Positions 43,001 through 53,275 of a stretch of 64,000 nt of DNA are shown here, one piece after another. The notes under the pieces were generated by a model. That model ran no database searches. It was not told the origin of the DNA and worked only from the letters and a program-made list of their open reading frames with translations. The stretch is from Rhizaria sp. SCN 62-66. Its lineage: Eukaryota > Rhizaria, unplaced. The stretch covers positions 1-64,000 of the forward strand of contig MEDY01000056.1 of assembly GCA_001724265.1 (NCBI GenBank), written 5' to 3'. The position numbers and the translations under genes are program-made. Each line of letters begins with the position of its first letter. Position 1 is the stretch's first letter.

Positions 43001-44995
43001 CGAATGTACGGTGATAGCCGGAAGCGCTGCAGAGCCCAGCGCGACTGACGCCCCACTGCGCATGACAAACACTGCCAGCGCGTCGCCCAGCGCCTTGCGG
43101 ACCACGCGTCGCGCGCGCGCGCACGACTTGTACAGCGCCTGCAGCAGCGCGCGCGCGGACGCGGCCTCGCGGGGGTCGGGCGCGTGTGCGATCGTGAGCA
43201 GCCGCGGACCGACTGCAAGCGGGGTAATCACACCGGCAGCGCCTGCGGCTGTGGACGGGGCTGTGCGGCTGCGGTCCACTGGAGTCGTGACCGCAGGCAG
43301 CGGCAGCGTGACCGTGAGCGGAGTGAACAGACCGGCGCCGAGGCGCGCGGTGAGCAGCTGCAGGAACGGGAGGCTGGCGAGCACTGGCGGGGCGGAGACG
43401 CGACTGTGCGCCGTGACAATCGAGCCCTGCTGACTGGGGGCACGGCTGTGCGAAGTGTAACTATAAGAGCGGCTATGATTGTGGTGTGATGTTTCCGGCG
43501 CATACGTGAACGATGTCGAGGAGAGACCGATGCCGGCGACTGCGCGGGGGTCGATGTAGCCCTCTAACTGCGAGCTGTATGTCTCATCCAAAGTCGCAAT
43601 TGTAGTGCGACGCCTTGCACCGCAATCAAGAGCACTCTCGTTATTGCCACATGATACCAGCTCGCATGCAAGGGACTCGGCAGCCTTTGACGCGACTCCG
43701 GCACGAGCCGCAGAGCTAAGAAATAACCTCTTCTTCAAGCGATCGCTGCAAGCTGCAGCATTCGCATTTGCTTCATTCGCGTCATCATCCGAATCACGCA
43801 CTTCATCTTCGCTATCTTCGTCTTCGTCTCCGTCGCCGGGACTCACCGGCGGTGCAGCAGTGCACACCTGCGTCAGCACGGAGTAACACTGCAACAGCTG
43901 GGCGACAGCAACCTCAGACACCGCCTCCGCGGCCTACGCAGCGGCTGCGGCAGCGGCAGCGGCTTCCACTGCGGAAAGGGCCGCAATAGTCGCAGCGGCC
44001 ACAGCAGGGTCCGCGATCGCGACTGAGCTGCCTGACAGCGGCGGCTGCGAAACGCTACTGGCATCGTTAGCGGCCAAAGCACTTGATGTAGTGGCACAGC
44101 GAGGGGGTTGCGTCAGGCCAGGTGTTGCCGGCACAAACGAGGGGGTAAAGCCCGCCGCAAACGACCGTGATAACACGTCCTCGTAGCCGGTCCCGGTGTC
44201 GTTACCAGTCGACGGGCCGAAGCTGCCTTGCGCTTGCGCGAGCTGCGCATGCGACTGCGCCTGTTCGCGCAGCCTCTTGATCTCGCCCAGCGACCCTTGC
44301 TTCGCCGTGCTGCCTGCAACAGCCCCGCCGAGGCCCGCACTCGAGCTCGAGCTTACACTGTGGCTGTTGCTGTTGCTGTTGCTGTTGTTATGGCTACTCA
44401 TACTGTGGCTCGAGGGCGCCGCAGCCCTTGAGGGCGCGTCCGTCACAGTCACCACGGTCACCCCGGGTGGCACCCACCGTGGTACGCGCAGTTTGTCCTC
44501 CCGCGTCGCGCTAACGGCGCCCGCATGGGTCAACTGTGAATGTGGCCCTGCAGCAGCCGATGTTGCCGTCACTGCAGTGGCCGCCGTGGAGACAGCGCGC
44601 TCGCGATCCCGCTCGCGCGCGCGCGCCACGAGCTCTGTCTGCCGCGCGGCCGCGTGCGCGGCGTGCTTATTGGCCGCTGCGGCGTCGGCGCGCGCCCAGG
44701 CGGCGGTGAGCGCGGCGGCGGCGAGCGCGTACAGCCGCGGGTCGTGCCACAGCGGCTCCAGGTCGCGCGCAGCGCCGGCGCGGAAGCTGCGGGACAGCGC
44801 GCGGTACGCAGAGGAAACCTCAGTCAGCGCGGCGGTAAGCGCGGCGGTCGAGGGCGCGGGGCAGGTGACGGGCGCTGAGAGGGCGGATAGTTGGGAGAGG
44901 AGGGACTGGCAGCCAGCCTGCTGCTCGGCCTCGAAGGCCGCATCGGCCTCTGCGTCAGACGAGTCTTCGCCGGGTGACGGCTCACGTCGAGACAT
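37080..44995 (-). CDS. Giant protein with C-terminal PDK1-like kinase domain
   Basis: A 2559-residue protein from three exons: 44995-41096, 40977-40018 and 39899-37080. Both introns are 118 bases and phase 0; one starts GTGCGT, the other GTACGC. The first 1620 residues have Ala-rich helices and a GP(I/V)AG repeat that I do not recognise. The kinase starts near residue 1636: Gly loop GAGSFAAV, Lys 1670 (VAVK), Glu 1690, catalytic loop VFGDLKLEN with Asp 1795, DFG at 1813-1815, then GTAEYLAPEL and SDLWGLGCVLY. The last two resemble PDK1. The C lobe is split by long Ser/Arg-rich inserts; DRLGV and a closing AAHPYL are far apart. HRD is replaced by FGD. An in-frame TAG occupies codon 354. It ends in TGA and is head to head with the gene at 45324. 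Confidence 0.75.
41588..41636 (-). repeat. GP(I/V)AG tandem repeat in the kinase gene
   Basis: Four tandem copies of a 12-base unit encode GPIAGPIAGPVAGPVAG within the N-terminal region of the kinase protein. Related AGP/AGL units continue nearby. Confidence 0.7.
43934..43936 (-). other. In-frame TAG codon, kinase gene, codon 354
   Basis: TAG sits inside a run of alanine codons (AAAAAA[TAG]AAEAVSEV). Nine alanine codons precede it and the frame continues unchanged for over 900 codons to the first splice site. Confidence 0.85.
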
Positions 44996-45323
44996 TGGCT
45001 GTCGCGTGTTGTACCTTGATATTGTGCTTGGATTTGAATCAGCGCTGTCTGCGGTCCGGTATGCGTGTTTGAGTCAAAAGCTGCAAATTGTAGGTCCACA
45101 TGGGTGCAATGTGACATGAGTTTAGTGAGCGATTGATCTCAGCACATTGTCCGTCAGGGAAGATATCAAATAGTAAATGAAATTTAAATAAATACATATT
45201 TGACGCTCCTTTAATTAAACCCTCTATTCGTTTTTTTATAACTCACATTCGATCCTTTTCACTTGACTCTCGTCCAGCCTTTTCTTCTGCCCGCCAGCCG
45301 TTGGCACTGCGCCTCGTCTCGGC
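44996..45323. promoter_or_regulatory. Divergent promoter region, kinase gene and the 45324 gene
   Basis: 328 bases between two head-to-head ATGs. The centre (45165-45245) is very AT-rich, including AAATTTAAATAAA and TTTAATTAAA. No named element assigned. Confidence 0.5.
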
Positions 45324-48300
45324 ATGGCGGATCATTCAACTTCATGGGGAGAGGATGAGCCTAATCACACTGACGTTGATGTTAACGACCCGTACTACGC
45401 GACATTTGCCACCGCAGACGGGTTCGGGGGCGTGCAACTCTCCCTCGACATTCCCCACCACAATCACTCTTCAGGCCACCGCAGGCGCACTGCCGCGTCT
45501 GGGGCGCCAGGGTCGGCGCTGGCGCACGGCGACGATGACGCCGATGTGCTGTCTGGCGACGAAGCGACTGCCAGCGGCAACGTTTTTGCGACTGTGGCGC
45601 ATGAGATCATCGACTCTGACATCGACTCGGATTGCGAGCAAGCGCTCGCGGCAAGCGCTGCCACGAATGCAAGCTCTCCGGCGCAGACAGGAGGTCATAT
45701 TGAAACTGCAACCGCGCCACCGGGAAGTATCTACACTCGCCATAAAAGGTTAGCGGCCGCTGTGACGGATAGCGCTCAAAATGCTCGTGAACAGCCTGTG
45801 ACAACGACCGCCGCTCAAAGCTTCCAATCACTGCAGTCACAATCAAACGCACATTTGTCTCAGAGGCATTTGCGCACACACTCACCTCATACTGGGAACC
45901 AATTGTTGGCGGCGGCGACAGCGCAGTCTCGAGCGGCGCAACCGTTGCATTCTGCGCCGCAGCAGCGAGGCCAAACACTGCAGTTGTCATGGGAAGTCAG
46001 CGGCAACGCAGCGGAATCTCTCAGTTCACTCTTGGGACCATGGGCGCGCTCTCTTCAACATCAACTTATTACGCAGTCAGCGCGACAGCAGCGATCACCG
46101 CAACGAGTGCCACACACCGGCAGCAACGCTGCGGCAACCTTAGCGGCCGTGACGCCAGCTCCAGTGTCGCAGGCTCAGTTCCTCTCGCAGCACTCGCGCG
46201 CAGCCCCGCAACTACACATGCATACGTCGCCGCGGCTGCCAGACTTTTTCGGGACCACGCCGCGCGTGTACTGTCCTGTGCTTCCGCCACTGCCCACGCA
46301 CGAGCTTGGCGGCGGCCTAACTTCAGCAGCGAGTGCTACATGTTTCCGTGACCATTCGAAAGCGCGGCGCATTGACGCCCGCACAGCTGACCGACCTGCA
46401 ACTGCGGCGGCATTATTGGCGCCTGCTGGTCCGAGTGATCATGAACAGTTTTCTTTGCCCCCCGCTGACTGGCTGCCGCTGGTCACTCCCAACAAGAATG
46501 TTACCGCAAGTGGCACTTTCCATCTCAAGCCCCCGCACCCGCTTCAGTGGCCGTTCCCTCCCGCGGTGCCGCGCACCTCGTCCTCATCTTCACACCAACC
46601 TGCTCCTTCCGCTGTTGATACCCACCGCCAGCGCATGCTTCGCGCACCAAGCCCGCTGCTGCAGCTGCCGCCGCCCCCGTGGCAGCGGCCGCGGTGGCGC
46701 CAGTCAGCCGCCGCCCCCGCCTCCGTCTGGGGCCTGCTGCTGGCGGCCGACCCTGCGACAGTGGCCGCGCTCTCGGGTTTTCTTGCCGCAGCAGCAGCAA
46801 CGGCTGCACATTCCAACAGCTAGGGGGGACTGACTGCTGTCGACATTGCGATGGCGGCCGCTGCGGCTCCCGTCGCGGGGATCGACGGCGTCGCGACGTT
46901 TGCAAACGCTGCCGCGACATCAGGGAACACTGTTGCTGCCAATGCGACACACGCGTTTGCTTCTGTGATAAGAAAGCGCACAGAGGCTAGTGCAGATGCG
47001 CTGAATGCGATCGCGACAGCGTTTCCGGCGCAGCTTGCCGCATTGGCGCAATCTGCTATGGCCGCAGCAAAGCTCGCCGATAAAAGCACACACACGAGTA
47101 ATGTGTCAGTGAAGCGTTCTTTCACTGAACATGAAAGTGATCTAACTCAAGTTCTTTCGCTGAGTTTATCGACTTTGCCTTTGTTTCCGTTTCCTCTATC
47201 CCCTATCGTCACCGCAGCTTCTGTCGCCGCGTCAGTTGTTTCTAACAGTAGCAACAACACAAATGGCGACAATGCTATACCATTGACTGTTGCTGCGCCC
47301 GTGGAAGCCGCTCGCCTATTGCGCCTCTCACAGGCACTGCCGACGCTGGCGCTGCTTTGCCGCTTGCGGGCCGCCGTGCCCCGCTCCGTGGTGCGGCCCG
47401 CGTCGCTCGAGCCGCCCCCGCTCGTGGCGTTGCCTTTCGTCACCAGTGCGTGGCACCCAGTCGTGCGCACAGTGGCGTCTGCACACGGTCACTCGGCGGC
47501 GACCGCTTTAGGCCAAGGCCAGACTAATTCACACGGTCGCTCTGGCGACGTCTCCGCGTCATCTCTGATGAGTCATTACAACCAGCCCGGCTCCACCGCT
47601 GGCGCTGCCGAGGCCTCCGCAGCCACGGCCGCTGCCATCGGAGCCCTCGCTGGCGTCACAGGCGCGACCGCCGCGGAATCGCTGGCCCGCGTGGCCGCCG
47701 CGGCGACTGCCGCTGCAAACGCGCTCGCGACGGCTGGGGACGCCGTTGCGGACGCCTTTAGCGACAGCGTAAGCCACTCTGACGCTCGCAGAGGCGATCG
47801 TGGCATAACCGTTACTATCGATGCAAATGCAGGTGCTGTGGCCGCGGGCGCTGTGGCTGCAGCTGGGGTCATGTCACTACGTTTGTTTCATATGATGAAC
47901 GGTGAAAACATTGGTCTTCCCTCTTTGCCCCCGAGCATCACTGTTGCAACGCCGGTTCACCCTCTGTCACCGCTTGCAAACTCTGTGTTGCCGATCTCAA
48001 CTCGTGATGACAGTGTGAACGCGTTGATTGCGCAAACACAGACAGCCGTAATCACTCAAAGTCAAGCCGCTTCCCCAGCCCACGACAAGGGCAGCGTCTC
48101 CCGCGGCGCCGTTGACTCAGCCCTCGCGTGGCTCGGCTCCGGGCCTGGCCCCGCGGCGGGCGCTGCTGCGGCGGCGGGGCCGGGGCGCGGGCTGCAGCTG
48201 TGGAGCGACAGCGAGCTCAGCACCGCTGCTGCTGCCGCCAGGTCTGCTCGGACTGTGGACAACACTGGTGGGAGGGCAACGGTGAGCACCTCACAGCACA

Positions 48301-51300
48301 CGCAACGCAAACACAGCCGTGGGGCTGCCGCAATGAGCAGCAACGGTTCTGGTATGAACGTGTTTATCACACTCGTGAAGGCTGCCGCCAACAATTCATC
48401 AGTTTTTGCCACGAGCGATCTCAACAATCCTGGCGCATGTTGTGAACGTGTGATGTTGCAGCGACACGCTGTGGCCGTGAGTGAATCCGCCCTGTCACTT
48501 GACCCTGCAGCACTCACTTTGATTCACTTCACTCCTCACACCGCTCACCATAACATTATTGCGAACAGTTCTCCGTCTGATCAAAGCACTTCACAGCTGC
48601 CACTGTTGCGTGCGTCAAGTGTCGTCACCATCACGCTTCCCACAGTCGCTGCGAAAGACTTTGGTGCATACGGCAAGGACCCGTCCGTGCCTGCCCCTGG
48701 TCTCGCCCCTGGCTCTGGCCTCGGCGCCATCCGTTTGCTGCTCCCAGCGGGCGCTGGCGGCCGCGGCGCTGCGAGCGGGGTCCCGTCGCCGGCTGCAGAG
48801 TCCGCGAACATCGTGTTCACACACGATCTCGTGCTGAAGGCTGTTGATGTCGCGCGGGCGCTTGTTGCGGCTGCTGCGGAGGCGCGGGCTGCTGCGCAAA
48901 TTAAGGCTGCTGCGACTGCAGCTGCAGCGAACGCAAATGTTCGTCGAAGTTTGACAGGAAGTCAGTCAAATCGAGCCACTGCAACGAGAACTGCTCGATC
49001 CGCTGAAGCGGTGAATGAAGCGGCAGTTGTCCTGTCAGAAAGTGATGCAACAAACACCGGCGATGCTGAAGACAACGCCGCCGAGGGTGCGTTTGCCGTT
49101 GTTAATGTTGCGTCAGTGGCAGCACAGGTTGTCGACAACGCCCTCTCGCTTCCCAGCGTAACCGCAACGACGCCCGCGGCCGCGGCCGCGCTTGCTGAGG
49201 CGGATGAAGCTGACGCCGCTGTTGCTGCTGCGTCTCCGGTGATCCTGCTGCGGACACTGAACCTCATCTTCGCGTTCATCACGAGGGTTCTTCCCACGGT
49301 GACAACCGCGGAGATCGCAGATACTGTGTTTACGCGCACTCTCTACTCGCCACACGCGCTGACAACGACGGAGACCGGTTTTACGGCTGCGACACCAACA
49401 GATGCAACTGTCGCTGCAGGTAGGGCGCTTGTAGGACTCCGCTTGGCGGAGTCCAGGCAAGGACAACGGTCCCAAACCGGGCGAGCAGACGATACGAATG
49501 ACGCAGGTCCTTATTCAGGTACTGTGAGGGGATGGACGATGGGCTGCGCAACGATTGAGATGCGTAATGTACGCCTACCTGTTCATAAACCGCAAGAAAA
49601 CAAGTCAGAGCGCTCTTCCTCTGATGCTGTCGAGTCGGATGTGACTGTCCTTTGTGGCGGTTGTGATGATAACGATGTTGTCACTGTTGATGACACCGAG
49701 GGTGAGAGCGACGTAATCACACTGGACTCAGATAGAGACAATGATAACGTCATTATTAATGATGATAATGACGTAATAGTCACCACAGTCAAAACTCGAG
49801 CTTCAAGCAGGGCCACTACGAGTGCTAGCAACAATGCTGGCGCTGGTTCTTTTGCAAGGGACAGTCTGAGTCGCCACACGCAGAGTCGAGCACTGCTTGG
49901 TTCGAAGGCAACTGCTCGGGCTCGTACAGGTAAAGAGGCACACGCTCAAAACTTTACCAGCAATGTCACACATTCTCAGAGCAACAATGTTCAACAGAAG
50001 AACACTGGAATTGTCGCGGACACGTTGACCCATTCATGTCCGTACGACGTCGCGTATCCGCTGCTCGCGCATCTGCCCCCGTGTGCGCCCCCTTACTTCC
50101 ACACTGCCGCGTTTGCAGAGGCGATGGAGGCGTTTCCGCGGCTGCCAACCACCCTTACGCCTCACGGTCAGTACTTAGACGAGGTCGGCGGGGAGTGGCC
50201 CCCAGTGCAAGTGTGGGCTCCATCTACACCACCACAACACCAACAACGGCAACAACAACATCAATCGGCATATAAGCAGGGAACGGAAAGCCAGTTGCCA
50301 GATGCAAGGCCAACTCTCATCCTTGCTGGATCACTTGCCACGACTTTTATCAATCCCACACGCGGCAATTGCACGTGTCCGTCTTGCCTCAACAACGAGT
50401 CGAACAGTGCTAACTCTACTAGCGATGCCGGAACTGGTTCCGTGCGCGCCCTCGCCGCCGCCGGCCTGCCGTCGAATGTTAAGCCGCTATACCCGCACCC
50501 GGTTGCGGTCACCGCCGCGCTGCCTAGCGAGCCCCGCGCGGCCGAACTCGCGCTGCAGAGGCTCGGGTTCTTGGCTTCGGCCGTGACGAAGCTCGCGTCC
50601 GCGCCGGTCTTGGGGGGCGCCGCCGTGGCGGCTGTCGCGTCGGCTGTCAGCGCCGCTGCGAGTGCGCGCGAGTACCAACACACCACTGCTCGTTCCGACT
50701 CCCGCGGTAGCAGCAGCAGCCGCGGTGCCAGTGCGAGCGCGAGCGCGAAAAGCAACGTTGCTCCCGGTCAGACTAAGCACGCAAACAAACCCGCGTTCAA
50801 CAACTACAACAAGGGCGACGTGGACGCCCTGCTTAAAGACGACGACGAGACTTATCTTGCAGCTTTGGCGAACAGCGCGTCGTATCTGCTCAGCTTCTCC
50901 GTCCCCTGCTACCACACGTGGGTTTCGGACATCTCTGCGGGGCGAAGGGAGCTGCTCACGGTCATCAAGCGTCGCAAGGGACGCGAGATTGCGCTCATGG
51001 ACCTGTGGCGGCTCTACATTCAGCGTGCGCGCAAGGCGGGGCAGCTGCCGTTGGCCGCCAGTGAAATCAACAGCAATATCAACCATCTTGAAAGCAATAA
51101 TGGCGGTGCCTCTGGATCGGGTGCTGCCCCGGCGCCAGCAGTAGCGCCAGCACAAGGGCCGTCGATGCTGATGGGCGCGGAAGGGCCCGTCGTGGCTGCC
51201 ACGGGTCGGTCGCTGGCGTTCCACATCAAAGACCTGGTCGTGAACGGCGTTGTGGACTACATCGCGGTCGGCAGCGGCGGCGTGCTCAGGGCCAGGAAGG

Positions 51301-51323
51301 GCGCGGAAAAGAAGGATAAGTGA
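45324..51323 (+). CDS. Unrecognised 1999-residue Ala/Ser-rich protein
   Basis: One frame of 2000 codons from ATG 45324 to TGA 51321, with a single in-frame TAG at codon 500. The N-terminal third is Ser/His/Gln-rich. The middle is Ala-rich helical sequence with an ordered patch (LNLIFAFITRVLPTVTTAEI). A short Asp-rich stretch is followed by YPLLAHLPPCAPPYFH and a CTCPSC pair. The last 200 residues look folded: ASYLLSFSVPCYHTW, a basic helix with VIKRRKGREIALMDLW and a final HIKDLVVNGVVDYI. This C-terminal pattern is loosely like the winged-helix end of ORC3, but too weak to assign. No transmembrane segment is visible. Function unknown. Without the TAG read as sense it would be annotated as two separate genes. 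Confidence 0.8.
46821..46823 (+). other. In-frame TAG codon, 45324 gene, codon 500
   Basis: AAHSNS[TAG]GGLTAVD. The frame is open for 499 codons before it and 1500 codons (stop included) after it. Confidence 0.9.
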
Positions 51324-51736
51324 GAGATGACGACGAAATCGGTCCATCTAAGTTATTCTTGATTACTTAGTCGATATTTAGTGAATTTGTATGGCATTTG
51401 AACTTGGTTTAGTTTTGTTACACCTCCTTCATGAACTTGAAAAATGTGATTTTTGTAGTGCGTGAGGGGATTACTGTTGAAATACAGAATATATTCATCA
51501 TCTGCAATGTACCAATCTATGTTCAATGATATACTATGATTTTACACAATGTGGGCTCTGTTCTGAAGCGCAGCATATCCGGTTGTGAAGGTCGTTGGAT
51601 CCACATCTTTTTTAGGAACCAACAACAGTGATCCACCACAAACCGCTCTGCAGGGACGGTCGGTTGTTCGGTCTGTCACGAGGGTGTTGGCCGATTATTC
51701 AGGCTGTTCTTTGTGAGTCCTACAACCCGTAGAATC
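51324..51736. other. Spacer before the Rab5-like gene
   Basis: 413 AT-rich bases between two plus-strand genes. Nothing recognised beyond presumed 3' UTR and promoter. Confidence 0.5.
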
Positions 51737-52696
51737 ATGAGCAAGGTCCTTAACTACAAGCTTGTGCTTCTTGGTACGTGCATTTCCAAATTGTGACTCA
51801 ACATGGGATCACTAAACCCTGCATATCGTCCCGCCGCAGTCGCCATGCCCACTTGTCTCTCTTAGCCCCTTCCTCCTATAAACAACGGCTAGCCCTCGTT
51901 CAAGCTTGCGTCCCGTGTTCCTCTCACGATAGAATCATATCGTATTTCCTTCTGTTGTACTTGTCTTTTGTGCCTTCAGGCGAGGCTGCGGTCGGCAAGT
52001 CCTCCATTGTGGAGCGTTTCGTCAAGAACATGTTCTGCGACGTCAAGTACGCCACCATTGGCGCCGCCTTCCTCACCCAGACCATGCAGCTCGACGACTA
52101 CACCATCAAGTTTGAGATCTGGGATACCGCTGGTACGTATCTCTGGCCCTTTACAGCTCTCGTGTCGCTGTAGATTTGCTACTACTCCTCACTCTCTCTG
52201 TCGTCATCTTGGGTCACGTCAACCTTCATCCACTCCCCTCGCTCTCACCGTTTTCCCCCTGAACTTTGCTCTCATTCGACCCCACGTCCCCACAGGCCAG
52301 GAGCGTTTCCGCTCCCTCGCGCCGATGTACTACCGCGGCGCTGCGGCCGCGCTAGTCGTGTACGACATCACCGACAAGGACTCGTTCAACGGCGCCAAGA
52401 CGATCGTCGAGGAGCTCCAGCGTCAGGGTTCGGCCGACGTCGTCATCGCGCTCGCCGGCAACAAGAATGACCTGGAGGAGAAGCGCGAGGTCTGGGCCGC
52501 CGAGGCACGCGCCTACGCGCAGGACAACGGCTGCATCTTCTTCGAGACGTCTGCCAAGACGGCCGACAACGTGCAGGCCGTGTTCCAGCAGATCGCCGAG
52601 AAGCTGCCCAAGGACCGCGTGGCCGCCACCAACGAGTTCGTCCAGATTATCCCCGCCGACAGCAACGAGTCCAGCTCCTGGTGCTGCAGCAAGTAA
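51737..52696 (+). CDS. RAB5: Rab5-like small GTPase
   Basis: Small GTPase of the Rab5 class, controlling early endosome fusion. Three exons, 51737-51773, 51980-52132 and 52296-52696, give 196 residues. Both introns (206 and 163 bases) start GTACGT and both interrupt a glycine codon in phase 1. All G boxes are present: P loop GEAAVGKS (13-20), [10 protein letters not shown] in switch I (the Rab5-type effector sequence), WDTAGQE, NKND and [25 protein letters not shown] is the Rab5-type switch II and following strand. The C terminus SSWCCSK carries the double cysteine for geranylgeranylation. Stop is TAA. The VPS9 protein at 29105 is its likely activator by family knowledge. Confidence 0.93.
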
Positions 52697-53275
52697 GTGA
52701 ATCAGCTTAACGCGCACATCCACAGAAAGTCAAACCGCTTCGCGAGCTGCGTTGCGTTGAGCGCGCCTCACTACTTTGATGACGGACGATGACTGATGGC
52801 TAAGCCGCCGTTTGTTCACAGCCGTCGACTAGTTAAGGCAATATCCGTCACTTTGTTGTTGATTCGTATTCGTATATCGAGTTTTTTGAGGTTTCATGTT
52901 GTATGCACATATCTTTTTTGACAGCGCCACAAGTACAAAGCGACTGCGTGGCCGCCCCTTCCTTTAAACCTAAACCACTTCTACATAATTCTAGCTTCAT
53001 TCTTTAATAAAAACTACCACTTCAAAACATCAAACAGCGAACGCACTAAAGTAGCAACAAACTCAATCAACAGCACAAACTCTCTTCATGTCGGCAGCGG
53101 CAGCGAATGCACCGGCGCGGTGAGCGACGGAAACAGCGCGGTTGTGGCGGCGTAGGACGCCATCGAGTTGTTCGCAGCCCTGTTGCACCGGACGCAGCTC
53201 CACCTATCGCCATCGCCAACATGCTGCTGTTCAGGCTCAGCGCCGTCGCAGTGGCAAAACTGTCTGCGGCTGCCG
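52697..53275. other. Convergent spacer, Rab5 and the 53276 gene
   Basis: 579 bases between converging genes. An AATAAA at 53006-53011 could end the Rab5 transcript. No other gene seen. Confidence 0.5.
53006..53011 (+). terminator. AATAAA polyadenylation signal, Rab5 gene
   Basis: AATAAA 310 bases downstream of the Rab5-like stop codon, the first good match on the plus strand. Confidence 0.4.

Noticed and set aside
50900-51320. ORC3-like C terminus in the 45324 gene
   Set aside because: A loose spacing of DIS, DLW and a final helix resembles the ORC3 end, but the identity is too low and no ORC3 N-terminal features are visible.
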